NCBI GenBank assembly: GCA_001872625.1
Contig: MNXP01000043.1
Span: forward strand, 1 to 64,000
Direction: 5' to 3'
Source of the DNA: Bacteroidetes bacterium CG2_30_33_31
GTDB taxonomy: Bacteria; Bacteroidota; Bacteroidia; Bacteroidales; UBA1556
DNA length: 64,000 bases
How positions within the stretch are numbered: position 1 is the stretch's first letter; each line of letters starts with the position of its first letter. Below the pieces are notes generated by a model. The model was not told the DNA's origin, made no database searches, and saw nothing but the letters and a program-made list of their open reading frames with translations. Position numbers and translations under genes: made by a program. This document shows, in pieces, positions 1-9,249 of this stretch.

Positions 1-183
1 AGCTATCTCCTTGCTTTTTTTATAGTAATAGAGTCAATTTTGTCTTCATTAGAGCCATTTTGGCGAGGGCAAAAAAATCAATATCCGTATTTAACCAAAA
101 AACATGCATTCGTTAGAATCGATTTAATTCCTATTTTTGTAGGGCAATGTTGCAATAAAACTAGAGTTTTTAAAGGTTATTAG
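1..183 (+). CDS. possible C-terminal end of a gene cut by the left edge
   Basis: Frame 1 is open from the first base to a TAG at 181-183, about 60 codons with no start inside the window. The residues are hydrophobic at first and then mixed. I recognise no family. A second forward frame is also open for roughly 39 codons, so chance opening is a real alternative. The evidence is only the open frame touching the edge. Confidence 0.25.
   Translation, partial: SYLLAFFIVIESILSSLEPFWRGQKNQYPYLTKKHAFVRIDLIPIFVGQCCNKTRVFKGY
132..139 (+). promoter_or_regulatory. candidate Bacteroidota -7 promoter box
   Basis: TATTTTTG matches the TAnnTTTG -7 consensus of Bacteroidota. It lies about 100 bases before the lipoprotein at 243, and the resulting leader would carry the GC-rich hairpin at 195-211. 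No clear -33 TTTG is visible. Confidence 0.3.
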
Positions 184-194
184 ACAGCTTGCCT

Positions 195-230
195 CGGCTC
201 CGACGAGGAACTGACGTTAGCAGTAATTAA
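195..230. other. GC-rich hairpin and GTTAGC motif before an orphan lipoprotein gene
   Basis: CCTCG and CGAGG arms form a hairpin around a GC-rich loop, followed by ACGTTAGC. This is conspicuously GC-rich for its surroundings. GTTAGC resembles the GTTRRRY end of an integron attC site without matching it fully. It could also be an extragenic repeat or an mRNA leader structure. Confidence 0.35.
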
Positions 231-242
231 TAAAATAAAAAA

Positions 243-701
243 ATGAAAACACGTATATACATTTTGACCTATTTAATTTTCGGACTATTTAGTTGCTCGA
301 ATGGTCAGATAAATACAAGTGCCAATAGCGACTTGACTGACTCAATCGTTAAAATTGAAATGAATCTGAGTGCATTTGGTGTCGAGTCTGACGAATTTCC
401 TTCCATTAACGTTGTAATTGACTTTTCCCATGACACAAGTATTTGTGTGAAATCATTTTATAATCCTGCAAATAAAGGTTCTACATACTCATTGACTAAA
501 AGTGAATTGAATTCAATATTAAAGTTGGTTAAAATTGCTGACCTCGAAAAACTTAAAAAAGAATATAAAGTGGAAATGACAGACCAGCCAAGTTCAATGA
601 CCAAAATTTTCACGACTAAAAAAACATTTGTTCTTTACGACTATGGACTAAAAGGGGATTACCCTTTACAAGAACTTTATAAAATAATATATAAATATTA
701 A
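243..701 (+). CDS. small secreted lipoprotein of unknown function
   Basis: This 152-residue protein has a type II signal peptide with the lipobox FGLFSC, lipidated Cys at about residue 18. It should be anchored in an envelope membrane. The rest is a soluble, mixed alpha/beta-looking domain with no motif I recognise. It is preceded by an ATG in AT-rich sequence without a Shine-Dalgarno. It stands alone, flanked by GC-rich hairpin-forming sequence upstream and a 327-base gap downstream, so it looks like an accessory single-gene unit rather than an operon member. Function unknown. The lipoprotein assignment is secure from the signal sequence. Confidence 0.75.
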   Translation: MKTRIYILTYLIFGLFSCSNGQINTSANSDLTDSIVKIEMNLSAFGVESDEFPSINVVIDFSHDTSICVKSFYNPANKGSTYSLTKSELNSILKLVKIADLEKLKKEYKVEMTDQPSSMTKIFTTKKTFVLYDYGLKGDYPLQELYKIIYKY

Positions 702-1028
702 CTAACCGCTAATCGTTGAACAAAATTTCCAGCGTTGCTTTTAATTCTATGGGTTTACAAAGGAGATGGGTAGTTTAGGATGAAAGCTTATTAGCCATAA
801 TATTTTATGTTTGGCGTTTAAATTATGTTTTTCAGAACTAAACGAAATTATTAAAAATCTATGATGGCCTTTGGATCTCCCTTCTTTTGAATTCTTTTGT
901 TGGACATCAGTGAATTTATTTATAAAAAGTAGATTTTAAAGTCCAATATTTTTTTATTAACAATATATATTTTACAAAATTTTTCTTATATTTTTATCCT
1001 GATTTTCTCAGATTTATAACTCATTGAT
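702..1028. other. 327-base intergenic region before dnaE
   Basis: It begins with CTAACCGCTAATCG, the possible far end of the lipoprotein unit. It contains one copy of a degenerate repeat (845-910) also found near 56.4 kb. The last 100 bases are very AT-rich and should hold the dnaE promoter, but I see no clean TAnnTTTG box. No gene or RNA is recognisable. Confidence 0.5.
845..910. repeat. degenerate intergenic repeat, copy A
   Basis: Bases 870-897 match 56431-56458 at 25 of 28 positions without gaps. The flanks align in the same register (AAATTA..AAAAAT on the left, GTTGGAC..CAGT on the right with one gap). Both copies are non-coding. The family is not one I recognise. Confidence 0.45.
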
Positions 1029-4000
1029 ATGTATTTAATTTTCGATACTGAAACCACTGGAATACCAGCAAATTTTAATGCTCCCTTAACTGATTCTGAA
1101 AACTGGCCCCGCTTAGTTCAAATCGCTTGGCAATTGCACAATTACGAGGGGGAACTTGTTGATGCTAATAATTTTATAATTAAGCCCGATGGATTTGTGA
1201 TTCCTTATAGTGTTGAAAAAATTCACGGAATTTCTACTGAAAGAGCTATTCAACAAGGATTTCCGTTGGAAGAGGTAATCACGAAGTTTAATTCTGTGGT
1301 GGAAAAAGCCACAATTATTGCAGGCCATAATATACAATTCGATATAAATATTATTGGTGCTGAATACCACCGAATAAATTCTGATAAGCCATTATTTAAA
1401 AAAATTATTATCGATACCATGACTTCCACGGTAGATTTATGTGCTTTGACAGGAGGTAAAGGAGGTAAATTTAAATATCCTAAACTTGGCGAATTACATC
1501 GCCACCTTTTTGGTAATGATTTTAGTGCTGCTCATAATGCTGCCGCCGATGTGGAAGCCACTGCAAGATGCTTTTTAGAGCTTATTCGCATTAATTTATT
1601 CAAACCAAAGGATCTTGATATTAGCGATGAAATATATCAAAACTTCTTGAAAAAAAATCCAAATCAAATTCAAGCAATCGGTTTAAATACAAAAGCTTAT
1701 GAACCTTTGGAGATAAAAGATGAAGAATCTGAAGATTCAACGAAAGAATTTGATTTTGAAGATATTATTGAAGAACAAGAATTAGAAGAAATAAAAGATA
1801 TTGAGCCTATTGAAGAAGAAATTCTTGAAAAGGACAAACAGACTAATGTTCCCAAATTTGTTCATCTTCACCTACATACCCAATATTCAATTTTGGATGG
1901 GCTAACCAATATAAAAGATCTCGTAATTAAGGCAAAAAAAGATGGGATGAATGCCATTGCAATTACAGACCATGGAACCATGTTTGGCGTAAAAGATTTT
2001 TATAATCAACTTAAAAATGCTGGTATTAAGCCTATACTGGGCATGGAAGCTTACATGTCATTCAGAAAAATGGAAGACCATGATAGGCAAGATCAAAAAA
2101 GATATCATCTGGTATTATTGGCAAAAAACTTAATAGGCTATAAAAATCTTGTAAAGTTGGCTTCTTTGGCTTACGAGAAGGGCTTTTACTATAAGCCAAG
2201 AATTGACGCTGAAGTATTAAAGCATTATAGTGAGGGAATCATTGGCCTTTCTGCTTGTCTGGCAGGCGAAATTTCTAACAAAATTATGGAGCAAGGTGTT
2301 GTAAAAGCTGAAGAAGCTTTGCTGAAATATAAAGATATTTTTGGCGAAAACTTTTACATCGAACTTCAGCGACACAAAGCCACTAATGCAGAAATGAACC
2401 AAAATACATATCATGATCAAGTTTTTGTAAATGCTGAATTGATAAAATTAGCTACAAAATATTCTGTTAAAATGGTGGCAACCAATGATGTGCATTTTTT
2501 GGAAGAAGAAGATTCGTCAGCACATGACCGACTTATTTGCCTCAATACTGGTAAAGACCTCGACGATCCTCAAAGAATGAGATATACTGGTCAAGAGTGG
2601 TTTAAAACACAAGCTGAGATGTGTGAGCTCTTCTTGGATATGCCCGAATTACTACAAAATACTGTGGATTTATCCAATAGCATTGAGCAATATGAACTGA
2701 ATCATGACGCCATAATGCCTGATTTTAAAATTCCTGATGGTTTTGAAAACGAAGACGAATATTTAACTTATATTACTTACGAAGGAGCCAAAAAAAGATG
2801 GACAGTCATTACCGAAGAAATCAAAGCCAGACTCGATTTCGAACTCGACACAATTAAGTCCATGAAATTTCCTGGTTACTTTTTGATAGTATGGGATTTC
2901 TTGAGAGCGGCCAGAGAAATAGGCGTTGTAGTTGGCCCAGGAAGAGGAAGTGCTGCTGGCTCCACAGTAGCTTTTTGCCTCAAAATTACTGATATCGACC
3001 CACTAAAATACAACCTCCTTTTTGAAAGATTTTTGAACAAAGAAAGAATTTCAATGCCAGATATTGATATCGACTTTGATGATGAAGGAAGAGATAAAAT
3101 TCTGCGCTGGGTGAAGGAAAAATATGGAGCAAAGCGTGTAGCACATATTACCACTTTTGGAAGTATGGCCGCTAAATCCTCTATTCGCGATGTTGCCAGA
3201 ATACAAAAAATGGACTTGCGCGAATCCGATAGACTTGCCAAACTAATACCTGAAAAAGTAGGAACTACATTAGCCAACGCATTTAAACTTGTGAAGGAAC
3301 TTAACGACGAATTGATATCTGGCAGCAAGGAAACCAAGAGTGTTTTGGAATATGCAGTAAAACTTGAAGGATGCATTAGAAATACTGGAACTCATGCCTG
3401 TGGAATTATTATTGGTAAAGACGATCTCGATAACTATCTGCCAATTAACACTGTAAAAAATACTATTCTCGATTTTGCCACTCAATATGATGGCTCGCAT
3501 GTAGAAAGCGTTGGACTTTTGAAAATGGACTTTTTAGGTTTGAAAACACTTTCGGTGATAAAAGATGCCATAGAAAATATACGCCTTTCTAAGAACAAAA
3601 TAATAAAAATTGATGAAATTGATTTAAACGATAAAGAGACTTACGAACTTTATTCTCGCGGTGATACCATAGGCTTATTTCAATTTGAATCTGAAGGCAT
3701 GAAAATGCATTTGCAAAACCTAAAGCCTTCTAAAATAGAAGATTTAATAGCTATGGTTTCACTCTATAGACCTGGTCCAATGGAATATATTGGCAGTTTC
3801 ATAGCACGAAAACAAGGAAAAGAAAATATAACTTACGACATTCCAGAGATGGAAGAATTCCTGAAAGAGACTTATGGTATTACTGTTTATCAGGAGCAGG
3901 TCATGCTCTTATCGCGCAAAATTGCTGGATTTAGTGGCTTTGAATCAGACTCGCTGAGGAAGGCTATGGGCAAGAAGATTATACACATGATGGATGAACT

Positions 4001-5345
4001 TAAGGAAAAATTCATTATTGGTGGACTTAAAAATGGACATAAAATCGAAACCCTCAGCAAAATATGGAAGGATTGGGAAGCCTTTGCCAAATATGCTTTT
4101 AATAAATCTCATGCAACTTGCTATACTTACGTTTCATTTCAAACTGCATTTCTCAAAACGCATTATCCAGCAGAATTTATGGCATCTGTTTTAAGTCATA
4201 ACTTTAAAGATATTAAGAAGTTAAACTATTATCTTAATGAATGCCAACGAATGAAATTGAAAGTATTGGGTCCAGATATCAATGAAAGTTATTCGGGATT
4301 CACAGTTAATAAAAAAGGTGAAATTCGTTTTGGACTTTCTGGTGTTAAAGGTGTTGGAGAGGCAGCCGTTGAGGCTCTAATTAGCGAAAGAGATAAAAAA
4401 GGAAATTTCAAAGATGTCTTCGACTTTGTAAAAAGAGTAAATCTGCGAACAGTAAATAAAAAGACTCTTGAATCACTCGCTACGGTTGGAGGTTTTGACG
4501 ATTTTCAGGATGCTCATAGAGCCCAATATTTCTTTATGGAAGATGAAAATGATTCTATCTTTTTGGAAAAAATTATTAAATTCGGTTCCAAATATCAAGA
4601 AAATGAAAACTCAAATCAGATTTCTCTGTTTGGAAATACCGAAGATAATGATGTCAACAATCCAGATTTCCCCAACTGTGAGCCTTGGTCTGACTACAAA
4701 AAATTGAAATTCGAGAAAGAGCTCCTGGGATTTTATTTATCTGGGCATCCTCTGGACGAATATAAAGATGCCTTTGTTTTTTTTGCTAAAGACTCGATTG
4801 AAAATGTGAAAAGAGCAATCTCTTTGAAGTTAAAAAAGAGTTTTAAATTTGGTGGAATCATCACCAAATCTCAATTAAAAATATCCAAGAATAATAAACC
4901 CTACGCCATCTTTACTATTGAAGATCTTAACGATTCTATGGATATTTTTCTGTTTGCAGAAACTTTAATGAAATACAAGCATCTTCTCAACGAGGAAGTT
5001 TTTATTTATGTAGATGCAAGCATTGTAAATTCTTCCAGAAATAATGGCGAAATTGATTTTAAGATTAATGATATGATTCTTTTGGATGAAGTTGTTGAAA
5101 AATTTACCAAAGAAGTTCAGGTACAAATTGATATTAAAAAGATAGATGAGGATGGCGCTGATGAATTTATTAAAATTGTGAAGAATAATTCTGGCAAAAC
5201 TAAAATCAAAATTTATTTTGCAAATGATACTCAATATGCATCTTTTAAAAGTGGAAAGTATAAAGTGCACATCAAAGATTTTGTTGCTGAGCTTGATAAA
5301 TTGGATTTTGTTAAGTACAAACTCTTATCGAATAGCCTAAAATAA
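1029..5345 (+). CDS. dnaE: DNA polymerase III alpha subunit with N-terminal 3'-5' exonuclease domain
   Basis: This is the replicative polymerase, 1438 residues. Residues 1-190 are an epsilon-like DEDD exonuclease, starting with DTETTG at 6-11 and containing the later GHNIQFD motif. An acidic linker (about 230-270) leads to the PHP domain (HLHTQYSILDG near 280). The polymerase core follows, with GPGRGSAAGS near 640 and the metal-binding PDIDIDFDD near 676. A beta-clamp-binding motif QISLF lies near 1197, and an OB fold near 1270-1360. Fusion of proofreading and polymerase in one chain is known in Flavobacteriia-type DnaE and is longer than the roughly 1160-residue E. coli form. The ATG is in AT-rich sequence with no Shine-Dalgarno. 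It is monocistronic. Confidence 0.97.
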   Translation: MYLIFDTETTGIPANFNAPLTDSENWPRLVQIAWQLHNYEGELVDANNFIIKPDGFVIPYSVEKIHGISTERAIQQGFPLEEVITKFNSVVEKATIIAGHNIQFDINIIGAEYHRINSDKPLFKKIIIDTMTSTVDLCALTGGKGGKFKYPKLGELHRHLFGNDFSAAHNAAADVEATARCFLELIRINLFKPKDLDISDEIYQNFLKKNPNQIQAIGLNTKAYEPLEIKDEESEDSTKEFDFEDIIEEQELEEIKDIEPIEEEILEKDKQTNVPKFVHLHLHTQYSILDGLTNIKDLVIKAKKDGMNAIAITDHGTMFGVKDFYNQLKNAGIKPILGMEAYMSFRKMEDHDRQDQKRYHLVLLAKNLIGYKNLVKLASLAYEKGFYYKPRIDAEVLKHYSEGIIGLSACLAGEISNKIMEQGVVKAEEALLKYKDIFGENFYIELQRHKATNAEMNQNTYHDQVFVNAELIKLATKYSVKMVATNDVHFLEEEDSSAHDRLICLNTGKDLDDPQRMRYTGQEWFKTQAEMCELFLDMPELLQNTVDLSNSIEQYELNHDAIMPDFKIPDGFENEDEYLTYITYEGAKKRWTVITEEIKARLDFELDTIKSMKFPGYFLIVWDFLRAAREIGVVVGPGRGSAAGSTVAFCLKITDIDPLKYNLLFERFLNKERISMPDIDIDFDDEGRDKILRWVKEKYGAKRVAHITTFGSMAAKSSIRDVARIQKMDLRESDRLAKLIPEKVGTTLANAFKLVKELNDELISGSKETKSVLEYAVKLEGCIRNTGTHACGIIIGKDDLDNYLPINTVKNTILDFATQYDGSHVESVGLLKMDFLGLKTLSVIKDAIENIRLSKNKIIKIDEIDLNDKETYELYSRGDTIGLFQFESEGMKMHLQNLKPSKIEDLIAMVSLYRPGPMEYIGSFIARKQGKENITYDIPEMEEFLKETYGITVYQEQVMLLSRKIAGFSGFESDSLRKAMGKKIIHMMDELKEKFIIGGLKNGHKIETLSKIWKDWEAFAKYAFNKSHATCYTYVSFQTAFLKTHYPAEFMASVLSHNFKDIKKLNYYLNECQRMKLKVLGPDINESYSGFTVNKKGEIRFGLSGVKGVGEAAVEALISERDKKGNFKDVFDFVKRVNLRTVNKKTLESLATVGGFDDFQDAHRAQYFFMEDENDSIFLEKIIKFGSKYQENENSNQISLFGNTEDNDVNNPDFPNCEPWSDYKKLKFEKELLGFYLSGHPLDEYKDAFVFFAKDSIENVKRAISLKLKKSFKFGGIITKSQLKISKNNKPYAIFTIEDLNDSMDIFLFAETLMKYKHLLNEEVFIYVDASIVNSSRNNGEIDFKINDMILLDEVVEKFTKEVQVQIDIKKIDEDGADEFIKIVKNNSGKTKIKIYFANDTQYASFKSGKYKVHIKDFVAELDKLDFVKYKLLSNSLK

Positions 5346-5384
5346 TTTGTTTTTAGAAGTCATTTTATTTCTTCTGTTAATAAT

Positions 5385-6575
5385 CTATTTTTTCCACAAT
5401 ATTCTATAACCTACATTCCATTCAATGAAATCTGAAACATGAAAATCGTAAGCGCGCAGATTAAGACCCATGAATATATTATTATTGAAATGATATTTCA
5501 GTCCAACCCTTTGATAAAAAATCGGAGTGTTAGTAATCATTTTCAACCTATAAATATAAAATGAAGGTTGAATTATCAAAGAAAGTTTATCCACTACTAA
5601 CTCATAAGATGGGAAAATGCTTATTTGAAATTTATCTTTGAAGGGGGTTTTCAAAGGAGTAAGCTCATTCTTATCAATTGCAATTTGTGCATTTATAGAA
5701 CCATCGTACGACAGAGAAAATCCAAAGCCAATTTTTGATTTATGCGAGACCTGTTTATTTACGGCAGCATTTAATCCTGCTACAGTAAAAAACACGCCTT
5801 CATATTTTTCTAAAATGTCAATATTTACGGAGTCAAAGATGACGTTTTTCACGCCAGCAAATACTGAAAATGCAAATTCATTTTGTTTGAATTTCTTTGG
5901 CAATTGTCTTTCTTTAAAATTTAGTTTGTCGTAAAGATTATATTGAAGGCTAATTTTTGGAGCTATGCTGTTGATGCCATAATTAGGTTTTTTAATTCCG
6001 CCATTAGAAAAATGGCTAAGAGAAAAACCGCCAATAAAATTAATTCTTTCGGTTAAAGGATAATTAATATTAAGGCCAGCATCAATATAAAATGAATTAG
6101 ATGCTCCTATAGAAATATTGTATTTATTGGTTACTGGATTATAAGATTTCCAGTTGAAAGTAGCGCCAATACCAAGTTCCCAATTAAAAGTAAGCTTTTC
6201 TTTTCTCACGAAAGGGGCATTAATAAAAGCGTAAAAGGCAAAAGGATTTCCTATTTCTTTTGAATTATCGAAATCAGCAATATAGAAACCAAGACCCCAA
6301 TTTGGATAATTATACATCTGCTCCCAATCATTATCGCCTGTGGTTTGTTTGGATACTTTGAGTGAAATAGCTTGAATACTGTTGACTTTTTCAGATTCCA
6401 CATTTACACCTCTCAAGAATTCGTTGGTGGCAAAAACATATCCTGCCTGATACATAGCCAAAAAAGAAAGGTTTTTTAAAAACCTTTCTTTTTGTTGTAA
6501 AGAATCTTGCTGAGCCATAGATAAATACGGCAAAAGCAATGCAAAAAATAAGATGTTAATTCTAATATTTTTCAA
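5385..6575 (-). CDS. PagL-like lipid A deacylase / acyloxyacyl hydrolase family outer-membrane protein
   Basis: This 396-residue protein has a signal peptide (about residues 1-21) and a first half rich in beta strands. The segment LSHFSNGG with H188 and S190 is the His-x-Ser catalytic signature of the PagL lipid A 3-O-deacylase family, followed by KPNYGIN as in Bacteroidota members. The known activity is removal of an ester-linked acyl chain from lipid A at the outer membrane. It is about twice the length of classic PagL, and the C-terminal half is an extra barrel-like extension. No ATG precedes the signal peptide, so the start must be TTG or another non-ATG codon. It lies 19 bases after the peroxidase gene, probably co-transcribed. 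Confidence 0.75.
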   Translation of the reverse strand: MKNIRINILFFALLLPYLSMAQQDSLQQKERFLKNLSFLAMYQAGYVFATNEFLRGVNVESEKVNSIQAISLKVSKQTTGDNDWEQMYNYPNWGLGFYIADFDNSKEIGNPFAFYAFINAPFVRKEKLTFNWELGIGATFNWKSYNPVTNKYNISIGASNSFYIDAGLNINYPLTERINFIGGFSLSHFSNGGIKKPNYGINSIAPKISLQYNLYDKLNFKERQLPKKFKQNEFAFSVFAGVKNVIFDSVNIDILEKYEGVFFTVAGLNAAVNKQVSHKSKIGFGFSLSYDGSINAQIAIDKNELTPLKTPFKDKFQISIFPSYELVVDKLSLIIQPSFYIYRLKMITNTPIFYQRVGLKYHFNNNIFMGLNLRAYDFHVSDFIEWNVGYRILWKK

Positions 6576-6594
6576 GCTAATTTTACAGAATAAT

Positions 6595-7647
6595 TTACTT
6601 TTTCACCACTTCTGTCATTAGAGCATTTTCAGGAATTTTTCCCGTTAAAGTTTTTAAAAATGCTAAAATATTTGCTGTCTCTTCAGCACTTAAGTCTTTA
6701 TTAAGCTGTAACTTTCCCATTATTTTTACAACATCATCTAATTTAGCTATGCTACCATCGTGAAAGTAAGGAAAAGTCTTCTCAATATTTCTAAGGGATT
6801 GAACTTTAAAAACAAACATATCGGCATCAGCTTTAGTTTGAGAATATTTACCGCTGTCAATGGCAGTGCTTTTTGTCAATTCCCAATAATTATTGTTTAC
6901 ACCGAATTTCATCAGTATATTTCCTCCTAAGACAGAACCAGAATGGCAAGTAGTACAGCCAACATCCATAAAAGATTGCAGACCTTGAGTTTCTTGTTCA
7001 TTCAAAGCATCTTGATTTCCTGCCAAATATTCATCAAATTTTGAAGGAGTAATAAGAGTGCGTTCAAAAGCCCCAATTGCTCTGGTTAAATTTAAATAAG
7101 TAAAGGGTTTTTTGTCTTTGGGATAAGCTTTTGCAAACATTTCTCTATATTCAGGAACTTTCTTCAGGCGGTTTAAAACAAACTCCTCATTAGGTATTGC
7201 CATTTCTTTTGGATTAAGAATTGGTCCACCAGCTTGTTGTTCAACGTCCTTATTTCTGCCATCCCAAAATTGTGAAATATGTAAAGCAGCATTGAAAGTT
7301 GATGGTGAATTTCGATTTCCAAATCTTCCATTATCACCTTTTGATGTTGCTAAATTATCTACGCCATAAGTAGCTACATTATGACAAGTATTGCAACTTT
7401 GAGTTTGGTTTTCCGACAATCGATTGTCGAAATAAAGCGATTTTCCCAAAGCAATTTTTTCGGCTGAAGTGGGATTTTCAGAATTAATGCTTTCAGTGGG
7501 CAATACAGCAAAGACTTTATTTGCTTGTTTAAGTACAGCTGCTTTGTCGAGGCTTGGAACAACGGCTGTTTTTGGACTTTCTGTATTATGGCAACTAAGA
7601 AAAAAAATGAAAGCTGAGCTAAGTAGTAATAAAATGGTTTTTTTCAT
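6595..7647 (-). CDS. diheme cytochrome c peroxidase (MauG/CcpA family), lipoprotein
   Basis: This 350-residue protein has two c-type heme motifs, CNTCH at 85-89 and CTTCH at 231-235, in the arrangement of bacterial diheme peroxidases. It has a lipobox ending FFLSC (Cys 19), so it is membrane-anchored in the envelope. Such enzymes reduce hydrogen peroxide with electrons from cytochromes, and related MauG-type enzymes modify other substrates. The segment FDNRLSENQTQSCNTCH is typical of the family. It is first in a two-gene unit with the PagL-like gene. No TAnnTTTG promoter is evident ahead of it. The exact substrate is not predictable from sequence. Confidence 0.9.
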   Translation of the reverse strand: MKKTILLLLSSAFIFFLSCHNTESPKTAVVPSLDKAAVLKQANKVFAVLPTESINSENPTSAEKIALGKSLYFDNRLSENQTQSCNTCHNVATYGVDNLATSKGDNGRFGNRNSPSTFNAALHISQFWDGRNKDVEQQAGGPILNPKEMAIPNEEFVLNRLKKVPEYREMFAKAYPKDKKPFTYLNLTRAIGAFERTLITPSKFDEYLAGNQDALNEQETQGLQSFMDVGCTTCHSGSVLGGNILMKFGVNNNYWELTKSTAIDSGKYSQTKADADMFVFKVQSLRNIEKTFPYFHDGSIAKLDDVVKIMGKLQLNKDLSAEETANILAFLKTLTGKIPENALMTEVVKK

Positions 7648-8065
7648 AATAAAATTTTTTATTTATAAAATTGTTGGTTCTTAACATTTGCTATTTTCAG
7701 CCCACTCTAAGGGCCCAAAAAGTGTGCTAAAAAGTGAGGCAATTTTACGAAAAAAAATCAACAAATCAATAAAGATTCAAGATATTTTTATGATTTTGTG
7801 CCTAAGATGACATCAAAAAATTAGATTTATAAAGGTAGATGAAATTTAAAACCATCACTATCGGAATTTCACTTTTAGTTATTGCCAAATTATCAAATTA
7901 CCAAATTATCAAATTATCAAATTTACCATTATTTTAGCAAAGGGAAGATCATTTTTAGTTTTTATCCCGATATTTTAAGATAGCAATTGTACCTAAAAAT
8001 TTTGAAATTGAATAACAATGAATGATAGGCAATTTATAGAAGTCTTCCTAATAATATAAAAAAAA
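7648..8065. other. 418-base intergenic region with short tandem repeat
   Basis: It separates the peroxidase start from the end of the RlmI-like gene. It contains a small GCCC/GGGC hairpin near 7700 and the 8-base tandem repeat at 7886-7925. No open frame of note, promoter box or terminator stands out. Confidence 0.5.
7886..7925. repeat. 8-bp tandem repeat, five units
   Basis: Five consecutive units of CAAATTAT (units two and five differ by one or two bases) occupy 7886-7925. The repeat is non-coding. Arrays like this can change in copy number by slippage. Confidence 0.8.
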
Positions 8066-9247
8066 TTAATCTACATAAAGCACCAAACCTTTTAGGTAAC
8101 TACCTTCAGGGTGGAAAAGTGAATAAGGGTGATCGGCTGGCTGAGAAAGATGATGTAACACTTTTACTTTGCGGCCAGCAATAATTGCTGCCGCTGTAAC
8201 GGTTGCCTCAAAAAGTTTCTGATCTATAACCTGCGAGCAAGAGAAAGTGAATAGGATTCCACCAGGAGCAATTTTTTGTAAGGCAGTGGCATTGATGCGT
8301 TTATAACCTTGAATTGCTCTATGTTTTACATCTCTATGCTTTGCGAAAGCTGGAGGATCGAGTATTATCAGGTCATAGTTCTCTTCAAAATCGTTAAGAT
8401 AATCCATAGCATCCATAGCAAAAGCTCTATGGTTTTTTGCCTCACCAAAAATGTCTATATTTTCGTTGGTAAGCTCAATAGCTTTCATTGAACTATCAAC
8501 TGAATCTACTGAAAGTGCTCCATTAGCAAGCGCGTAAATAGAAAAAGCGCCAGTGTAACAATATGTATTGAGTACTCTTCTTCCCTTTGAATATTTACCT
8601 ACGAGTTCACGGTTATACCTCTGGTCGATGAAAAATCCAGTCTTTTGTCCTTCAACCCAATTAACATTAAAACGAAGTCCATTTTCAGTTACTATTTCCG
8701 AAACTTTGTTGCCAAGTAAAAATTCATTTTGCTTTTCAAAATCAGTATTTTTTGGTAAGGTTTCGGTGCATTTATAATAAATAGTATTGAGTTTTTCGCC
8801 AAATAGTTTAATCAGTGCATCAGCAACTGTGAATCTTAAAAAATGCATTCCAATGGAATGTGATTGAATCACCGCACTGTCTTTATAAATGTCGATTATT
8901 AGTCCTGGCAAACTATCGCCTTCACCAAAAACTAAGCGATAAACATTAGTCATCGGATTATCTATAAGGCCTAAAACTTCCCTTAGCTTATAAGCATCAT
9001 GGAGTTTATTGAACCAAAAAAATTCATTTATTTCTATCTTTTGAAAGCAAAAAACCCTCACCGATATACTTCCATTTTGATAATGTCCAAAGCCCAAAAA
9101 TTCTTCTTTATTGGAAATAACTTCTACAATATCTCCCTCGATAGGTTCTCCGTAAATTTTTTTTACAGCGCCAGAAAAAACCCAAGGGTGTTGGCGCAAG
9201 ACTGCATCGGATTTCCCCGATTTAAGCATTATTTTTATGTATTCCAT
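8066..9247 (-). CDS. RlmI-like class I SAM-dependent 23S rRNA cytosine methyltransferase
   Basis: The first 80 residues form a PUA domain (LRQHPWVFSGAVKKI). The rest is a Rossmann methyltransferase with SAM motif RVLNTYCYTGAFS and catalytic region LDPPAFAKH, then FSCSQ. Family members such as RlmI make m5C in 23S rRNA in the cytoplasm. I set the start at the ATG at 9247 (MEYIKI), two bases after the TGA of the upstream gene. A TTG two codons earlier is possible but less likely. This gives 393 residues, a normal family length. It is translationally coupled to the transglutaminase-like gene. Target site is inferred from family only. Confidence 0.9.
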   Translation of the reverse strand: MEYIKIMLKSGKSDAVLRQHPWVFSGAVKKIYGEPIEGDIVEVISNKEEFLGFGHYQNGSISVRVFCFQKIEINEFFWFNKLHDAYKLREVLGLIDNPMTNVYRLVFGEGDSLPGLIIDIYKDSAVIQSHSIGMHFLRFTVADALIKLFGEKLNTIYYKCTETLPKNTDFEKQNEFLLGNKVSEIVTENGLRFNVNWVEGQKTGFFIDQRYNRELVGKYSKGRRVLNTYCYTGAFSIYALANGALSVDSVDSSMKAIELTNENIDIFGEAKNHRAFAMDAMDYLNDFEENYDLIILDPPAFAKHRDVKHRAIQGYKRINATALQKIAPGGILFTFSCSQVIDQKLFEATVTAAAIIAGRKVKVLHHLSQPADHPYSLFHPEGSYLKGLVLYVD

Positions 9248-9249
9248 TT

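Noticed and set aside
760..768. AAAGGAGA resembling a Shine-Dalgarno in the dnaE upstream region.
   Set aside because: No coding frame follows it at the right spacing; dnaE starts 260 bases further on.
2876..3376. Open frame on the minus strand inside dnaE (166 codons).
   Set aside because: Antisense shadow of the polymerase core, serine/leucine-rich with no family features.
5357..5376. Weak hairpin (AGAAG/CTTCT) between dnaE and the PagL-like gene as a terminator.
   Set aside because: Only five pairs, a long AT loop and no T tract directly after it.
7886..7925. CRISPR array.
   Set aside because: The 8-base tandem units have no spacers, and no cas gene is present in the window.
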